A stretch of DNA of 64,000 bases, from positions 8,133 to 72,132 of the forward strand of contig JBPCKA010000096.1 of the NCBI GenBank assembly GCA_051004735.1, read 5' to 3'. Shown here in pieces: positions 52,165 through 59,891 of this stretch. Each line of letters begins with the position of its first letter. Positions within the stretch are counted from its first letter, which is position 1. Made by a program: the position numbers and the translations under genes. This stretch comes from Euzebya sp051004735 (GTDB lineage Bacteria > Actinomycetota > Nitriliruptoria > Euzebyales > Euzebyaceae). The notes beneath the pieces were generated by a model. That model saw only the letters and a program-made list of their open reading frames with translations. It searched no databases and had not been told where the DNA came from.

Positions 52165-53910
52165 ATGGATATCAGGTGGTCGGGAGGCTTTGCCGGCGTG
52201 CTGACCGCCCTCACGGCGGTGGCGTTTTGGCGCGGGTCGGTCGACGTGTTCAACACCACCAAGGGCACCGTCTTGGTCCTGGGTGCGGTCATTGTGGTCG
52301 CGGGTGTAGTCGTGGGGTGGTTGTGGTCGGCACGCGCCGAGCTGCCCATCGGGGTGTGGCCCACCCTTGCTGGGGTGCTGTGGCTGACCCTGGTGGTTGC
52401 CGTGTGGGTGAGTCCCACACCGTTGCGGTCCTTCGTCGGGGTGAGCGGGCGTCACGGTGGTCTCGCCGTGTACTCCGCGGCGCTGGTCATGGGGCTGGCA
52501 ACTGCCCTTTGGGTCCAGCGGGATGGGGATCGGGCACGGGCGGGCTTGGCCGCTGCCGTGTCCGTTGCGGGGGTAACCGTCGCGGGTTATGTGGCGCTGC
52601 AGTCGGCGGACCTGGATCCGTTCGTGTGGACCACCGTGGAGGGAGGAGCCCCTCGGTTTGCCTCCTTTGGCAACGTCGACTTCGCTTCGGCCTGGCTGGG
52701 CATCGTGGCCGTGGTGCTGTCCGGTGCCGCACTGCAGAGTCGGGACTCCGCGCCGACGCTGCCATGGTGGCGGATCCAGGGTCTGGTCGCGCTGGGCTGC
52801 GTGGGTGCGGCGGTGCTGACCGGAAGTCTGCAGGGCCCTGTCGTCGCCGCGATCGGTGTTCCGGTGGTGGTTGCCGCGGCGTTTCGACCCTCGCGACGGG
52901 TGGTTGGCCTGATCGGGGTCGGTGTGATCGTGGTGGGGGGAGCGTTGGCCCTAGGTCCCGGCAGATCAGCCGTTGAGGGAGCCGGTCGCAGTCTTGAGAC
53001 CCGTGTGCCGAAGTGGCAGGCCGCGGTGGGCATGGGTGCCCAGTCGCCGCTGACCGGCCGAGGGCTGGATACCTATGGCGATTGGTACTACGCCTTCCGG
53101 CCACCCGAGCTGGCGGCACGGACCGGGTTGACCCGCAGTGTCGACAACGCCCACAACGTCGCGCTGCACCTGTTCAGCGGCGGTGGCGCCCTGCTCTTGA
53201 TGGCCTGGCTGGCAGTGATGGTGGTGGCGCCAGGTGTCGCGGTGTGGCGCCAACGAAGGCAGCTGTGGACCAGCCCGGCGCGGGTCGGGATGGTGATGGG
53301 CTGGGTCGGCTACCTGGTGCAGGCGCAGGTGAGCCTGGACGTGCCTCCGCTGATGGTGCTGGGCGTGGTGTTGACCGGCGCGGTGGCGGCCGACGTGGGG
53401 TTGGTGGAGTTGCGCCGGATGGTCCTGCCGGGGCCAGCGTCGGTCCGCATCGTCCTAGCTGGCGTGGTGGTGGTGTCAGGCGTAGCGGTCATGGGACCGT
53501 TCAGTCGGGCGTGGCGGGCCGATACCACCGGCTGGACCGCGGAGGTGGCGCGGGCCCAGGCTGCGCCGTTGCCCGCTGAGGAGGCAACCTTTCAGGCGAT
53601 GGTGTTAGCGCCGTGGGAGTCACGTTATGCGGCCGCCCACGGGGCATGGTTGACCAATGCAGGTGATGCGCGCCGGGCCTTGGATTATCAGGCCGAGTCC
53701 CTGCGGCGTGAACCCCGGTCACTGGCCCACGCCTTGAACGTGGCACGGCTGCTGACGGCGTTGGGTGATTCGCAAGGGGCCGCGGAAGTCTATGACCGGG
53801 TCGCCCAGATCGACCCCTACACCCCCGCGGTCCAGCAGGAGGTCGCCGCCGGCGGTCAGTTCCCCGACCAGGCAGACCCTGCTGAGGGCCCCGTGTTGTC
53901 GCCCCCCTGA
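52165..53910 (+). CDS. O-antigen ligase/polymerase-like membrane protein (Wzy/WaaL)
   Basis: A 581-residue integral protein with about 12 hydrophobic helices and a Wzy_C/O-antigen ligase region: RVPKWQAAVGMGAQSPLTGRG in a large extracytoplasmic loop, with DNAHNVALHLFSGGGALLL. The C-terminal 110 residues contain tetratricopeptide-like repeats (WESRYAAAHGAWLTNAGD, SLAHALNVARLLTALGD). Such proteins polymerise or ligate glycan chains outside the membrane. Together with the exporter pair and galE it suggests a surface polysaccharide locus. Confidence 0.85.
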   Translation: MDIRWSGGFAGVLTALTAVAFWRGSVDVFNTTKGTVLVLGAVIVVAGVVVGWLWSARAELPIGVWPTLAGVLWLTLVVAVWVSPTPLRSFVGVSGRHGGLAVYSAALVMGLATALWVQRDGDRARAGLAAAVSVAGVTVAGYVALQSADLDPFVWTTVEGGAPRFASFGNVDFASAWLGIVAVVLSGAALQSRDSAPTLPWWRIQGLVALGCVGAAVLTGSLQGPVVAAIGVPVVVAAAFRPSRRVVGLIGVGVIVVGGALALGPGRSAVEGAGRSLETRVPKWQAAVGMGAQSPLTGRGLDTYGDWYYAFRPPELAARTGLTRSVDNAHNVALHLFSGGGALLLMAWLAVMVVAPGVAVWRQRRQLWTSPARVGMVMGWVGYLVQAQVSLDVPPLMVLGVVLTGAVAADVGLVELRRMVLPGPASVRIVLAGVVVVSGVAVMGPFSRAWRADTTGWTAEVARAQAAPLPAEEATFQAMVLAPWESRYAAAHGAWLTNAGDARRALDYQAESLRREPRSLAHALNVARLLTALGDSQGAAEVYDRVAQIDPYTPAVQQEVAAGGQFPDQADPAEGPVLSPP

Positions 53911-54014
53911 TAGGACGTGGGACAGAACAAGACATTTCCTGGCCGAGGTCAACAACGGGGGCGAGATCGGCCAGTTGACCGTGATGGCTGTGCTGCGTTT
54001 GGTCCTTGGTTCCT

Positions 54015-54020
54015 TATGCT
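54015..54020 (+). promoter_or_regulatory. -10 element of the cupredoxin-like gene
   Basis: TATGCT ends 9 nt before the ATG at 54030; no Shine-Dalgarno sequence is present. Confidence 0.5.
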
Positions 54021-54029
54021 GATCGGGCC

Positions 54030-54533
54030 ATGTCCTTCTCTCGTCTTTTTGCCCTGCTCGTCCTGGTCGTCGTAGTGCTCGTGCCGACGGCGGCGTTTGC
54101 CGCTGATGTCACGGTGACAGGCGACGGGGTCGAGCCAAATCCGGTCCAGGTCGACATCGGCGAGCCTGTGGTGTTCAACAATGCGGGTGAGGACCAGGTC
54201 CGTCTGATCGATGACGCGGGCCGGTGGGATTCCGGCGACCTGGCACCGGGCGAAACCTTCCGGATCACCTTCGACGTGGCCGGCACCTTCCCCTTCACCA
54301 GTCAAGACGGTGCGATCACCGGCGCGATCGAGGTTGGTGGCGGCACGCCAGCCACAGACACGCCGGCCACAGACACGCCCGCCAGTGAAGCCCCGCCAAG
54401 TCCGATGCCAACCGAAACGGGACCTCCCTCGGATCTGGCTGCGACCGGTATCCCGGCCGCCCCCTTGGCGCTTGCTGTCGTGCTGGCACTGTTTGCTGGC
54501 ACCGTCTTGCTGCGTCGCACCGGCCGTCCGTAA
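54030..54533 (+). CDS. Exported cupredoxin-like protein with LAATG sorting tail
   Basis: A 167-residue protein: signal peptide (LVLVVVVLVPTAAFA), a beta-sandwich resembling plastocyanin/cupredoxin (VTVTGDGVEPNPVQVDIGEPVVFNN and GTFPFTSQDGAITGAIEV), a Thr/Pro-rich linker (TPATDTPATDTPASEAPP) and a C-terminal LAATG followed by a hydrophobic helix and RRTGR. LAxTG is the signal reported for class E sortases of high-GC actinobacteria. The usual copper ligands (His, Cys, His, Met) are absent, so metal binding is doubtful. No sortase gene is in the window. Confidence 0.75.
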   Translation: MSFSRLFALLVLVVVVLVPTAAFAADVTVTGDGVEPNPVQVDIGEPVVFNNAGEDQVRLIDDAGRWDSGDLAPGETFRITFDVAGTFPFTSQDGAITGAIEVGGGTPATDTPATDTPASEAPPSPMPTETGPPSDLAATGIPAAPLALAVVLALFAGTVLLRRTGRP

Positions 54534-54536
54534 GCC

Positions 54537-55451
54537 GTGACCGACCATCAGGCAGTGTCGGAGATCTTTGACCCCCAGGTCTGGTCACCCGTGCCGGGAT
54601 TTGACTTCGATGACATCACCTATCACCGGGCCCGCGATGCCGGGGTCGTCAGAATCGCCTTTGATCGCCCCGAGATCCGCAACGCCTTTCGCCCTCACAC
54701 CGTGGACGAGTTGTACCGGGCGCTGGATCACGCGCGGCAAACTGGCGACGTGGGCTGTGTGCTGCTGACCGGTAACGGCCCCTCTCCCAAGGATGGCGGG
54801 TGGGCGTTTTGCTCTGGCGGAGACCAGCGCATCCGAGGTCGCGACGGGTACCGCTATGCCGAGGGTGAGACGGCCGACACGATCGATCCCGCAAGGTCTG
54901 GGCGGCTGCACATCCTGGAGGTCCAGCGTCTGATCAGGACCATGCCCAAGGTCGTGATCTGTGTGGTTCCTGGATGGGCTGCGGGTGGCGGGCACTCGTT
55001 GCATGTGGTGTGTGACCTGACCCTGGCCAGTCGGCAGCATGCGCGGTTCAAACAGACCGACGCCGACGTCGCAAGCTTCGACGGTGGCTTTGGCTCGGCC
55101 TACCTGGCCAGGCAGGTCGGCCAGAAGTTTGCCCGCGAGATCTTCTTCCTGGGCCGTACCTATGACGCCCAGCAGATGCAGGCGATGGGCGCCGTCAACG
55201 AGGTCGTCGACCACGACCAACTCGAGGCCACGGCGCTCGAATGGGGGCGGACGATCTGTGGCAAGTCCCCCACGGCACAGCGGATGCTGAAATTTGCATT
55301 CAACCTGATCGATGACGGTCTGGTCGGCCAGCAGGTCTTCGCCGGCGAGGCGACCCGCCTGGCCTACATGACTGACGAGGCGGCTGAGGGTCGGGACTCC
55401 TTCCTGGAAAAGCGCGACCCTGACTGGTCGCCCTACCCCTACTACTACTAA
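54537..55451 (+). CDS. menB: 1,4-dihydroxy-2-naphthoyl-CoA synthase
   Basis: A 304-residue crotonase-fold enzyme of menaquinone synthesis. It has RIAFDRPEIRNAFRPHTVDEL, the oxyanion region GWAFCSGGDQRIRG, the VVPGWAAGGGHSLHVV loop, and SFDGGFGSAYLARQVG. The C-terminal GRDSFLEKRDPDWSPYPYYY is the family tail. Other men genes are not in the window. GTG 54537 lies 3 nt after the preceding stop. Confidence 0.93.
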   Translation: MTDHQAVSEIFDPQVWSPVPGFDFDDITYHRARDAGVVRIAFDRPEIRNAFRPHTVDELYRALDHARQTGDVGCVLLTGNGPSPKDGGWAFCSGGDQRIRGRDGYRYAEGETADTIDPARSGRLHILEVQRLIRTMPKVVICVVPGWAAGGGHSLHVVCDLTLASRQHARFKQTDADVASFDGGFGSAYLARQVGQKFAREIFFLGRTYDAQQMQAMGAVNEVVDHDQLEATALEWGRTICGKSPTAQRMLKFAFNLIDDGLVGQQVFAGEATRLAYMTDEAAEGRDSFLEKRDPDWSPYPYYY

Positions 55452-55454
55452 CAG

Positions 55455-56144
55455 ATGTCCCAGCCCAAATGGCCGGGGTGGTCGGCGCTGACCGCGGCCC
55501 TGTCCCTGGTCGTGCTGGCCTCGGCCTGCACCGGGTCACAACCAGCGCTGCTGTTGTTGGCCCCACAGGCCCCTGGCGGAACCGATCCCACGACGGCAGA
55601 GATACTTGAGCAGGTCCCCGGAGGCCTGGGGGAGTGCGGCCAGCACCAGGCCGATCAGTGGCGTGAACCACCGCGACTGTCGCCGGTGATCAGCATCCCC
55701 GAAGGATTCACGGCCAGCCTCACCGGCCCGTCCCAACGGACGGGGGATGAGTCGGTACCCCTCACGGTGGTGTGTGACTTCGACCCGCAGGGCCGCTTGC
55801 TGGTCGCCGACGAACTGCGGACCACCGGCACCGACCAGAGCGTCGGCAATGACTACATCACCCGGACCGGCGCCATCCACGGCCGCGTCGATGTGGGTGT
55901 TCCCGACGACGCGGTCACGGCCGTGCAAACAGTCGCCGGACGCACGGTGATCGTGCCGTTGCCGCAATCCCTGCGCACCGTCCGCTTCCACGCCATCAGT
56001 GGAGGCAACGACCAGAGTGGCTATGACATCGGCCAGATTCGGTTTCTGGATGCCCAGGGTGAGGACGTGACAGCGGCGTCGGTTCCTATTCCCGACGTCG
56101 TGCATGGCGTTCCGCGAAGTCGGGGCTCGGGAGTCGAGGACTGA
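55455..56144 (+). CDS. Putative lipoprotein of unknown function
   Basis: A 229-residue protein with a signal and lipobox LASAC (about residue 25). Two regions, LGECGQHQADQWREPP and VCDFDPQGRLLVADELR, contain the only other Cys residues. I recognise no family. It begins 3 nt after menB, so it is probably co-transcribed. It converges on the Nudix gene with a 9-bp gap. Confidence 0.6.
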   Translation: MSQPKWPGWSALTAALSLVVLASACTGSQPALLLLAPQAPGGTDPTTAEILEQVPGGLGECGQHQADQWREPPRLSPVISIPEGFTASLTGPSQRTGDESVPLTVVCDFDPQGRLLVADELRTTGTDQSVGNDYITRTGAIHGRVDVGVPDDAVTAVQTVAGRTVIVPLPQSLRTVRFHAISGGNDQSGYDIGQIRFLDAQGEDVTAASVPIPDVVHGVPRSRGSGVED

Positions 56145-56153
56145 GCCCTCAGG

Positions 56154-56702
56154 TCAGGTCAGGCCGGCAATAGCCAGAAAGTGGGTGAGGATCCTGTGCG
56201 TCAAGCCCCAGATCATGTACTCCCCAACGGTGATTGCGGGGAAGGGAACCACCCCGCCATAGCGGTGCCAGGTCCGGTTGGCCGGGTCGGCCAATGCCGC
56301 CACCGGCAGCCACACCGCCTCGGCGACCTCCAACGGTTCCGGTATCGGCTCGGGGCGGCCCTCGGCGGTGAACACCACGGTCGCCACCCGGTGCGTCAGG
56401 GGTCGTCCCTCGATGTCGTCCAGGCGTCCCACGGCGGCGCTGACCTGCACCTGTGTCTCCTCCAGTGCCTCCCGTGCGGCGGTCGCTGCCACGCTGAGAT
56501 CTCCGGGATCGGCCTTGCCGCCGGGAAGGGCCATATCGCCTGACCACCGGTCCCCATCCCGTGTCACCCGACGGATCAACAGCACCTCCGGTCCCGCAGG
56601 GGTGTCGGTCAGGATCAGCGCGGTGGCGGCCCAGCAGTCCGGCCGGGCCCGTGGCGTGTAGGTCGCGACCCGCTCCACCAACGCGCTGACATCCACGGTC
56701 AT
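56154..56702 (-). CDS. Nudix hydrolase, CoA-pyrophosphatase-like
   Basis: A 182-residue Nudix protein. The box GGKADPGDLSVAATAAREALEETQV carries the catalytic Glu residues. An upstream LLIRRVTRDGDRWSGDMALPGG and the downstream TWHRYGGVVPFPAITVG and IWGLTHRIL patterns match the CoA pyrophosphatase (NudL/YeaB) group. The N-terminus reads MTVDVSALVERV. ATG 56702 overlaps the stop of the upstream regulator remnant. Confidence 0.85.
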   Translation of the reverse strand: MTVDVSALVERVATYTPRARPDCWAATALILTDTPAGPEVLLIRRVTRDGDRWSGDMALPGGKADPGDLSVAATAAREALEETQVQVSAAVGRLDDIEGRPLTHRVATVVFTAEGRPEPIPEPLEVAEAVWLPVAALADPANRTWHRYGGVVPFPAITVGEYMIWGLTHRILTHFLAIAGLT

Positions 56703-57671
56703 CGACCGAGTTTTCTGGCCAACAGCGCTGCCCCGACCAAATGGGTCCCGACGGCACTGTTCAGATCCCTGCGGATCAGCTCAGACATTCGGCGCAGGCG
56801 ATAGTCCAGGGTATTGGGGTGGATCAGCAGGCTGGTGGCGGCAGCGCGGCGGTCTAAGTCCACCCCGAACCAGGTATCCAGCGTCTCGAGCAGATCATCC
56901 CGCTCATCCAACGGTGCCAACACCTCTGCCAGCTGTTTGGCTGCCGCCGGGTCGGCGCTCAACGTGCGCTCCAGCAACACGTCTGTTCCCAGCGCCTGGC
57001 TCAGCGACGCGTGGACCAACGTCGGATCCACGTCCAGGGCGGCCGCCCCACCGCCGGGATCCAACAAGGGTCAGCGCTGGTCCCCCCACAAGTGTTTCGA
57101 TGGCCTCAACGGCCCGGCGGATCTTGCGGCGTCCCACCACCATCGCCGACACCACCGGGTCTGCGTCATCCACGCTGGCACCCAAGCGGAGGGCCGCTGC
57201 ACGATCGCTGTCCCGCACCCGGATTCCTGCCCGCTCGGCCAGAGCGGCCCGGGCTGAGCCGGTGGACAACAGGGCTTCGGTCAGTTCTCGACGTGCGTCA
57301 CGTTCGTCGCCAACTAGGACCGCCTGCTCATCGACGTAGGCCTTGCTGACAACGGCGGTGACCTCTCGGAGATAGGCCAACACCAACTGCACGTCAGACA
57401 GCAGTTCATCGTGTTCTTCAGGGCGGGCTTCACGTGCCAGGACGTCCCACACGACGCGGGCGCCGGTCATGCAGGCCGTCAGCACCTGGTCCAGAGGCAC
57501 CCGCTGCGGCGCTCGCCGCGTCGCGCTCCCGGCCGGCTCAGCCAGCTCGGACGCGTGGGTCGTGCGTCCCTCGCGCAGACAGCGCAACAGCAGGCGTACG
57601 TTGGCCTTGCAGATGTCCTTGATCTCCCCGTCCAACTGTTCGCGGGACAACGTCGCATAGATCATGGTCAT
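56699..57671 (-). pseudogene. PucR/CdaR-type transcriptional regulator split by a frameshift
   Basis: Two adjacent frames give one protein. The first (from ATG 57671) has the helical N-terminus and a GGDEF-like/CdaR middle ending AIETLVGGPALTL; the second (56699 to about 57067) begins LDPGGGAAALDVDPTLVHAS and ends with the PucR HTH, LIHPNTLDYRLRRMSELIRR. Removing one base near 57068 on the minus strand joins them as ALTLLDPGGG, so a +1 shift is present. No homopolymer is at the site. Whether mutation or sequencing error cannot be told. It would be a regulator of unknown target. Confidence 0.7.
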
Positions 57672-57681
57672 CGGTGGTCGC

Positions 57682-58110
57682 TCACAGAGTGATCAGGTGG
57701 CGGGCATCCGCGCCACGGACAGAACTGAGAGGAATGGATTGATCAAAGGTCACAAAGCGACCATCATGACGTGCGCTCAGGGCTAGCAGATAGGCGTCGG
57801 TCACCTGTCGTGACCCATGCAGACGTGACGAGTCGACAGTTTCGGGGTCAAGCAAGCTGAGGTCACAGGGCCAAAATTGATGATGGTCCATCTGACAGGC
57901 TTTGGCCAGGCGTTGGACCGCCACGACAGGCGAGACCGGACTGGGATAGCGGGGCTGGCTGATGATGCGCACGAAACCGTTCTGCGTGATCGCGCAGGAT
58001 GCCCAACCATGCACTATGTGGGTTGAAAGAAAGGTTCTGGCTCGTTCGTGGTCGGCATGATCGGCGTCCAACAGAGCCAGCAGCACGTTCACGTCCAACA
58101 GTGCCCTCAT
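57682..58110 (-). CDS. vapC: VapC-type PIN toxin
   Basis: A 142-residue PIN ribonuclease. It begins with MRALLDVNVLLALLDADH (Asp6 and Asp16), then AITQNGFVRIISQPRY, typical of a group of actinobacterial VapC, and has QVTDAYLLALSARHDGRFVTFD near the end. Its ATG overlaps the stop of the antitoxin gene upstream (58107) in ATGA, and a PucR-type regulator remnant follows by 10 nt. Confidence 0.88.
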   Translation of the reverse strand: MRALLDVNVLLALLDADHADHERARTFLSTHIVHGWASCAITQNGFVRIISQPRYPSPVSPVVAVQRLAKACQMDHHQFWPCDLSLLDPETVDSSRLHGSRQVTDAYLLALSARHDGRFVTFDQSIPLSSVRGADARHLITL

Positions 58111-58349
58111 CCATCATCCTCTTCACGCAGACGATCGATCAGGTCATTTGAGACCGTCGGACCCCTGTTGGGGAGGGGATCGAAGCCGTGGAAGCTCGAT
58201 TCGGCATGGTCGTTACCCGGCTTGCCCCGTCCGGTCAAGGCTTGGCGAGCAAGGTCTGAGATCAATTCGCCGACGGATGTTCCATCGCGACGCGCACGCT
58301 CCCTGACCGCGATGAGGACGTCATCGGCGATATTCAATGTGGTGCGCAT
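58107..58349 (-). CDS. vapB: VapB-type antitoxin
   Basis: An 80-residue protein with RTTLNIADDVLIAVRERARRDGTSVGELISDLARQAL, a ribbon-helix-helix DNA-binding region, and a C-terminal acidic DLIDRLREEDDG end that can bind the toxin. It overlaps vapC by 4 nt. TAGCAT ends 7 nt before ATG 58349, so the operon may be leaderless. Confidence 0.88.
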   Translation of the reverse strand: MRTTLNIADDVLIAVRERARRDGTSVGELISDLARQALTGRGKPGNDHAESSFHGFDPLPNRGPTVSNDLIDRLREEDDG

Positions 58350-58356
58350 GCATCTG

Positions 58357-58362
58357 ATGCTA
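58357..58362 (-). promoter_or_regulatory. -10 element of vapBC
   Basis: On the minus strand TAGCAT ends 7 nt before the vapB ATG 58349. Confidence 0.5.
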
Positions 58363-58393
58363 CCGCATCACCACGATGGAAGGCGTCAGGGAG

Positions 58394-59869
58394 TCAGCAG
58401 CCGCATGCCGTGCCGATGGCCTCGCGAAGGTCCTGATGGGACTGGCTGCCGAGCACACCGGCGGGATCGGTGGGAGCGGTCAATGTCGTGGCGTCCAGCA
58501 CCCCGATCGCGTCCTTTGCCTGCAGGACGTGGAGGACCGCCTGGTCCAGTCGGGCCACCGGGATGCGCCCATCAAGCACTGCTGCCCGGACCCCATTCCA
58601 CGCCATCGCCAGATCGGTGGGCATAAGGATCATGTCGACCCCCGCGATCAGGGCCTGGACGGCCAGTGCGCCACTGTCCCCGAACCCCCGCAGTGCACCC
58701 ATGTTCATTGCGTCGGTGACCACCAGCCCGTCATAGCCCAGGTCCTGCCGGAGAACGGCGATGATTGCCGGGGACAGGGTTGCCGGGGTCCCCGACGGAT
58801 CAAGGGCGGGAACCGCCAAATGGCCGATCATCACGCTGACCGGAGCAAGGTCGCTGGCGGCGGCGAAGGGCGGGAAGTCAACCTGGTCAAGGGTGGTGCG
58901 GTCGTGATCGATCGTCGGTAGCGAGTTGTGGCTGTCGATGGTGGTATCACCATGTCCCGGGAAATGCTTGAGGGTGGGCAGGACCCCGCCCGCCGCTAGG
59001 CCACGCGCGGTGGCGATCACGAACTCCGTCACGACCGGAGCAGTGGTCCCGAATGCCCGGTCGCCGATGACCGGATTGGCGGGATTGACGTTGACATCGG
59101 CGTCCGGGGCATAAACCCAGTTGACGCCGACGCTGCGGGCCTCGGTCGCGGTGACCTCCCCGGCCTGTTCGGCCAGATCAACCCGACCGGTGTCCCCGAT
59201 GTCACGCGCGGCGGGAAACACGGTCGCCGGCGCCTCAAGTCGCACCACCCGACCGCCTTCCTGGTCCGTCCCGATCAGCAGGCCCAGACCGGTGTCGCCG
59301 GCGGCGGCCGCCTGCAGTCCGGCTGACAGGGTGGCGGTGCGTGACAGATCGGCAACGTTGGACGTGCCAGCGCCCTGATCGTGGTCAAAATAGGCCACGC
59401 CGCCCAGGTGATACCGCTGGACGACCTCAGCAGGGGTTTCCACGCCGTACAGGGTCAGGTTGGCGGTCGCGGCGCCGGCGCTGACCTGCGTGGCGTCGTC
59501 CCCGATGACGGTGGCCGTGAAGACCTGACCGACCTTCTGTTCCAACGTCATCCCCTGGATGAGTGCCGCCAGGTCCTGGGCTGGGTTCAGTGGTGCCGCC
59601 GGGGCGGTGGCTGGGGGAGGGGCTGACGCGGTTGCGGCGGCGGACCCCGGATCCAGGCCCACTCCTGGTTGCTGTGCGGTGGGGTCATCTGACTCCGGTG
59701 GGATCGGCACGGCAGTGGCCTGGGGGTCGGCCGGCGCCACTGCATCGTCGTCGGGCTGTACCCCGGAACCCGCACAGGCAGCGATCACGACGCACAGCGC
59801 ACACAGCAGCCAGACCAGGGCAGGAGGTCGGGCAGGACGGGCGTCGTCGGTCACCGATGTCGCAGACAT
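58394..59869 (-). CDS. Glycoside hydrolase family 3 beta-N-acetylhexosaminidase (NagZ-like) lipoprotein
   Basis: A 491-residue enzyme that trims N-acetylglucosamine from cell-wall fragments or other glycans. An N-terminal segment with lipobox IAACAGS (about residue 33) is followed by a disordered Pro/Ala linker to residue 95 and the GH3 barrel. The KHFPGHGDTTIDSH loop carries the His/Asp dyad and VTDAMNMGAL the nucleophile Asp. ATG 59869 was chosen because 22 bp remain to the divergent alaS start; a later GTG is possible. The longer open frame upstream overlaps alaS and is not credible. Confidence 0.87.
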   Translation of the reverse strand: MSATSVTDDARPARPPALVWLLCALCVVIAACAGSGVQPDDDAVAPADPQATAVPIPPESDDPTAQQPGVGLDPGSAAATASAPPPATAPAAPLNPAQDLAALIQGMTLEQKVGQVFTATVIGDDATQVSAGAATANLTLYGVETPAEVVQRYHLGGVAYFDHDQGAGTSNVADLSRTATLSAGLQAAAAGDTGLGLLIGTDQEGGRVVRLEAPATVFPAARDIGDTGRVDLAEQAGEVTATEARSVGVNWVYAPDADVNVNPANPVIGDRAFGTTAPVVTEFVIATARGLAAGGVLPTLKHFPGHGDTTIDSHNSLPTIDHDRTTLDQVDFPPFAAASDLAPVSVMIGHLAVPALDPSGTPATLSPAIIAVLRQDLGYDGLVVTDAMNMGALRGFGDSGALAVQALIAGVDMILMPTDLAMAWNGVRAAVLDGRIPVARLDQAVLHVLQAKDAIGVLDATTLTAPTDPAGVLGSQSHQDLREAIGTACGC

Positions 59870-59878
59870 TCGGGCCAG

Positions 59879-59884
59879 TATCGT
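59879..59884 (+). promoter_or_regulatory. -10 element of alaS
   Basis: TATCGT ends 7 nt before the alaS ATG at 59892, within a 22-bp space between two divergent start codons. Confidence 0.55.
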
Positions 59885-59891
59885 TGGACCG

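Noticed and set aside
56904..57067. Continuation of the N-terminal regulator frame past the shift
   Set aside because: The frame reads Arg/Gly-rich shadow sequence, while the other frame encodes a clear PucR-type C-terminus.
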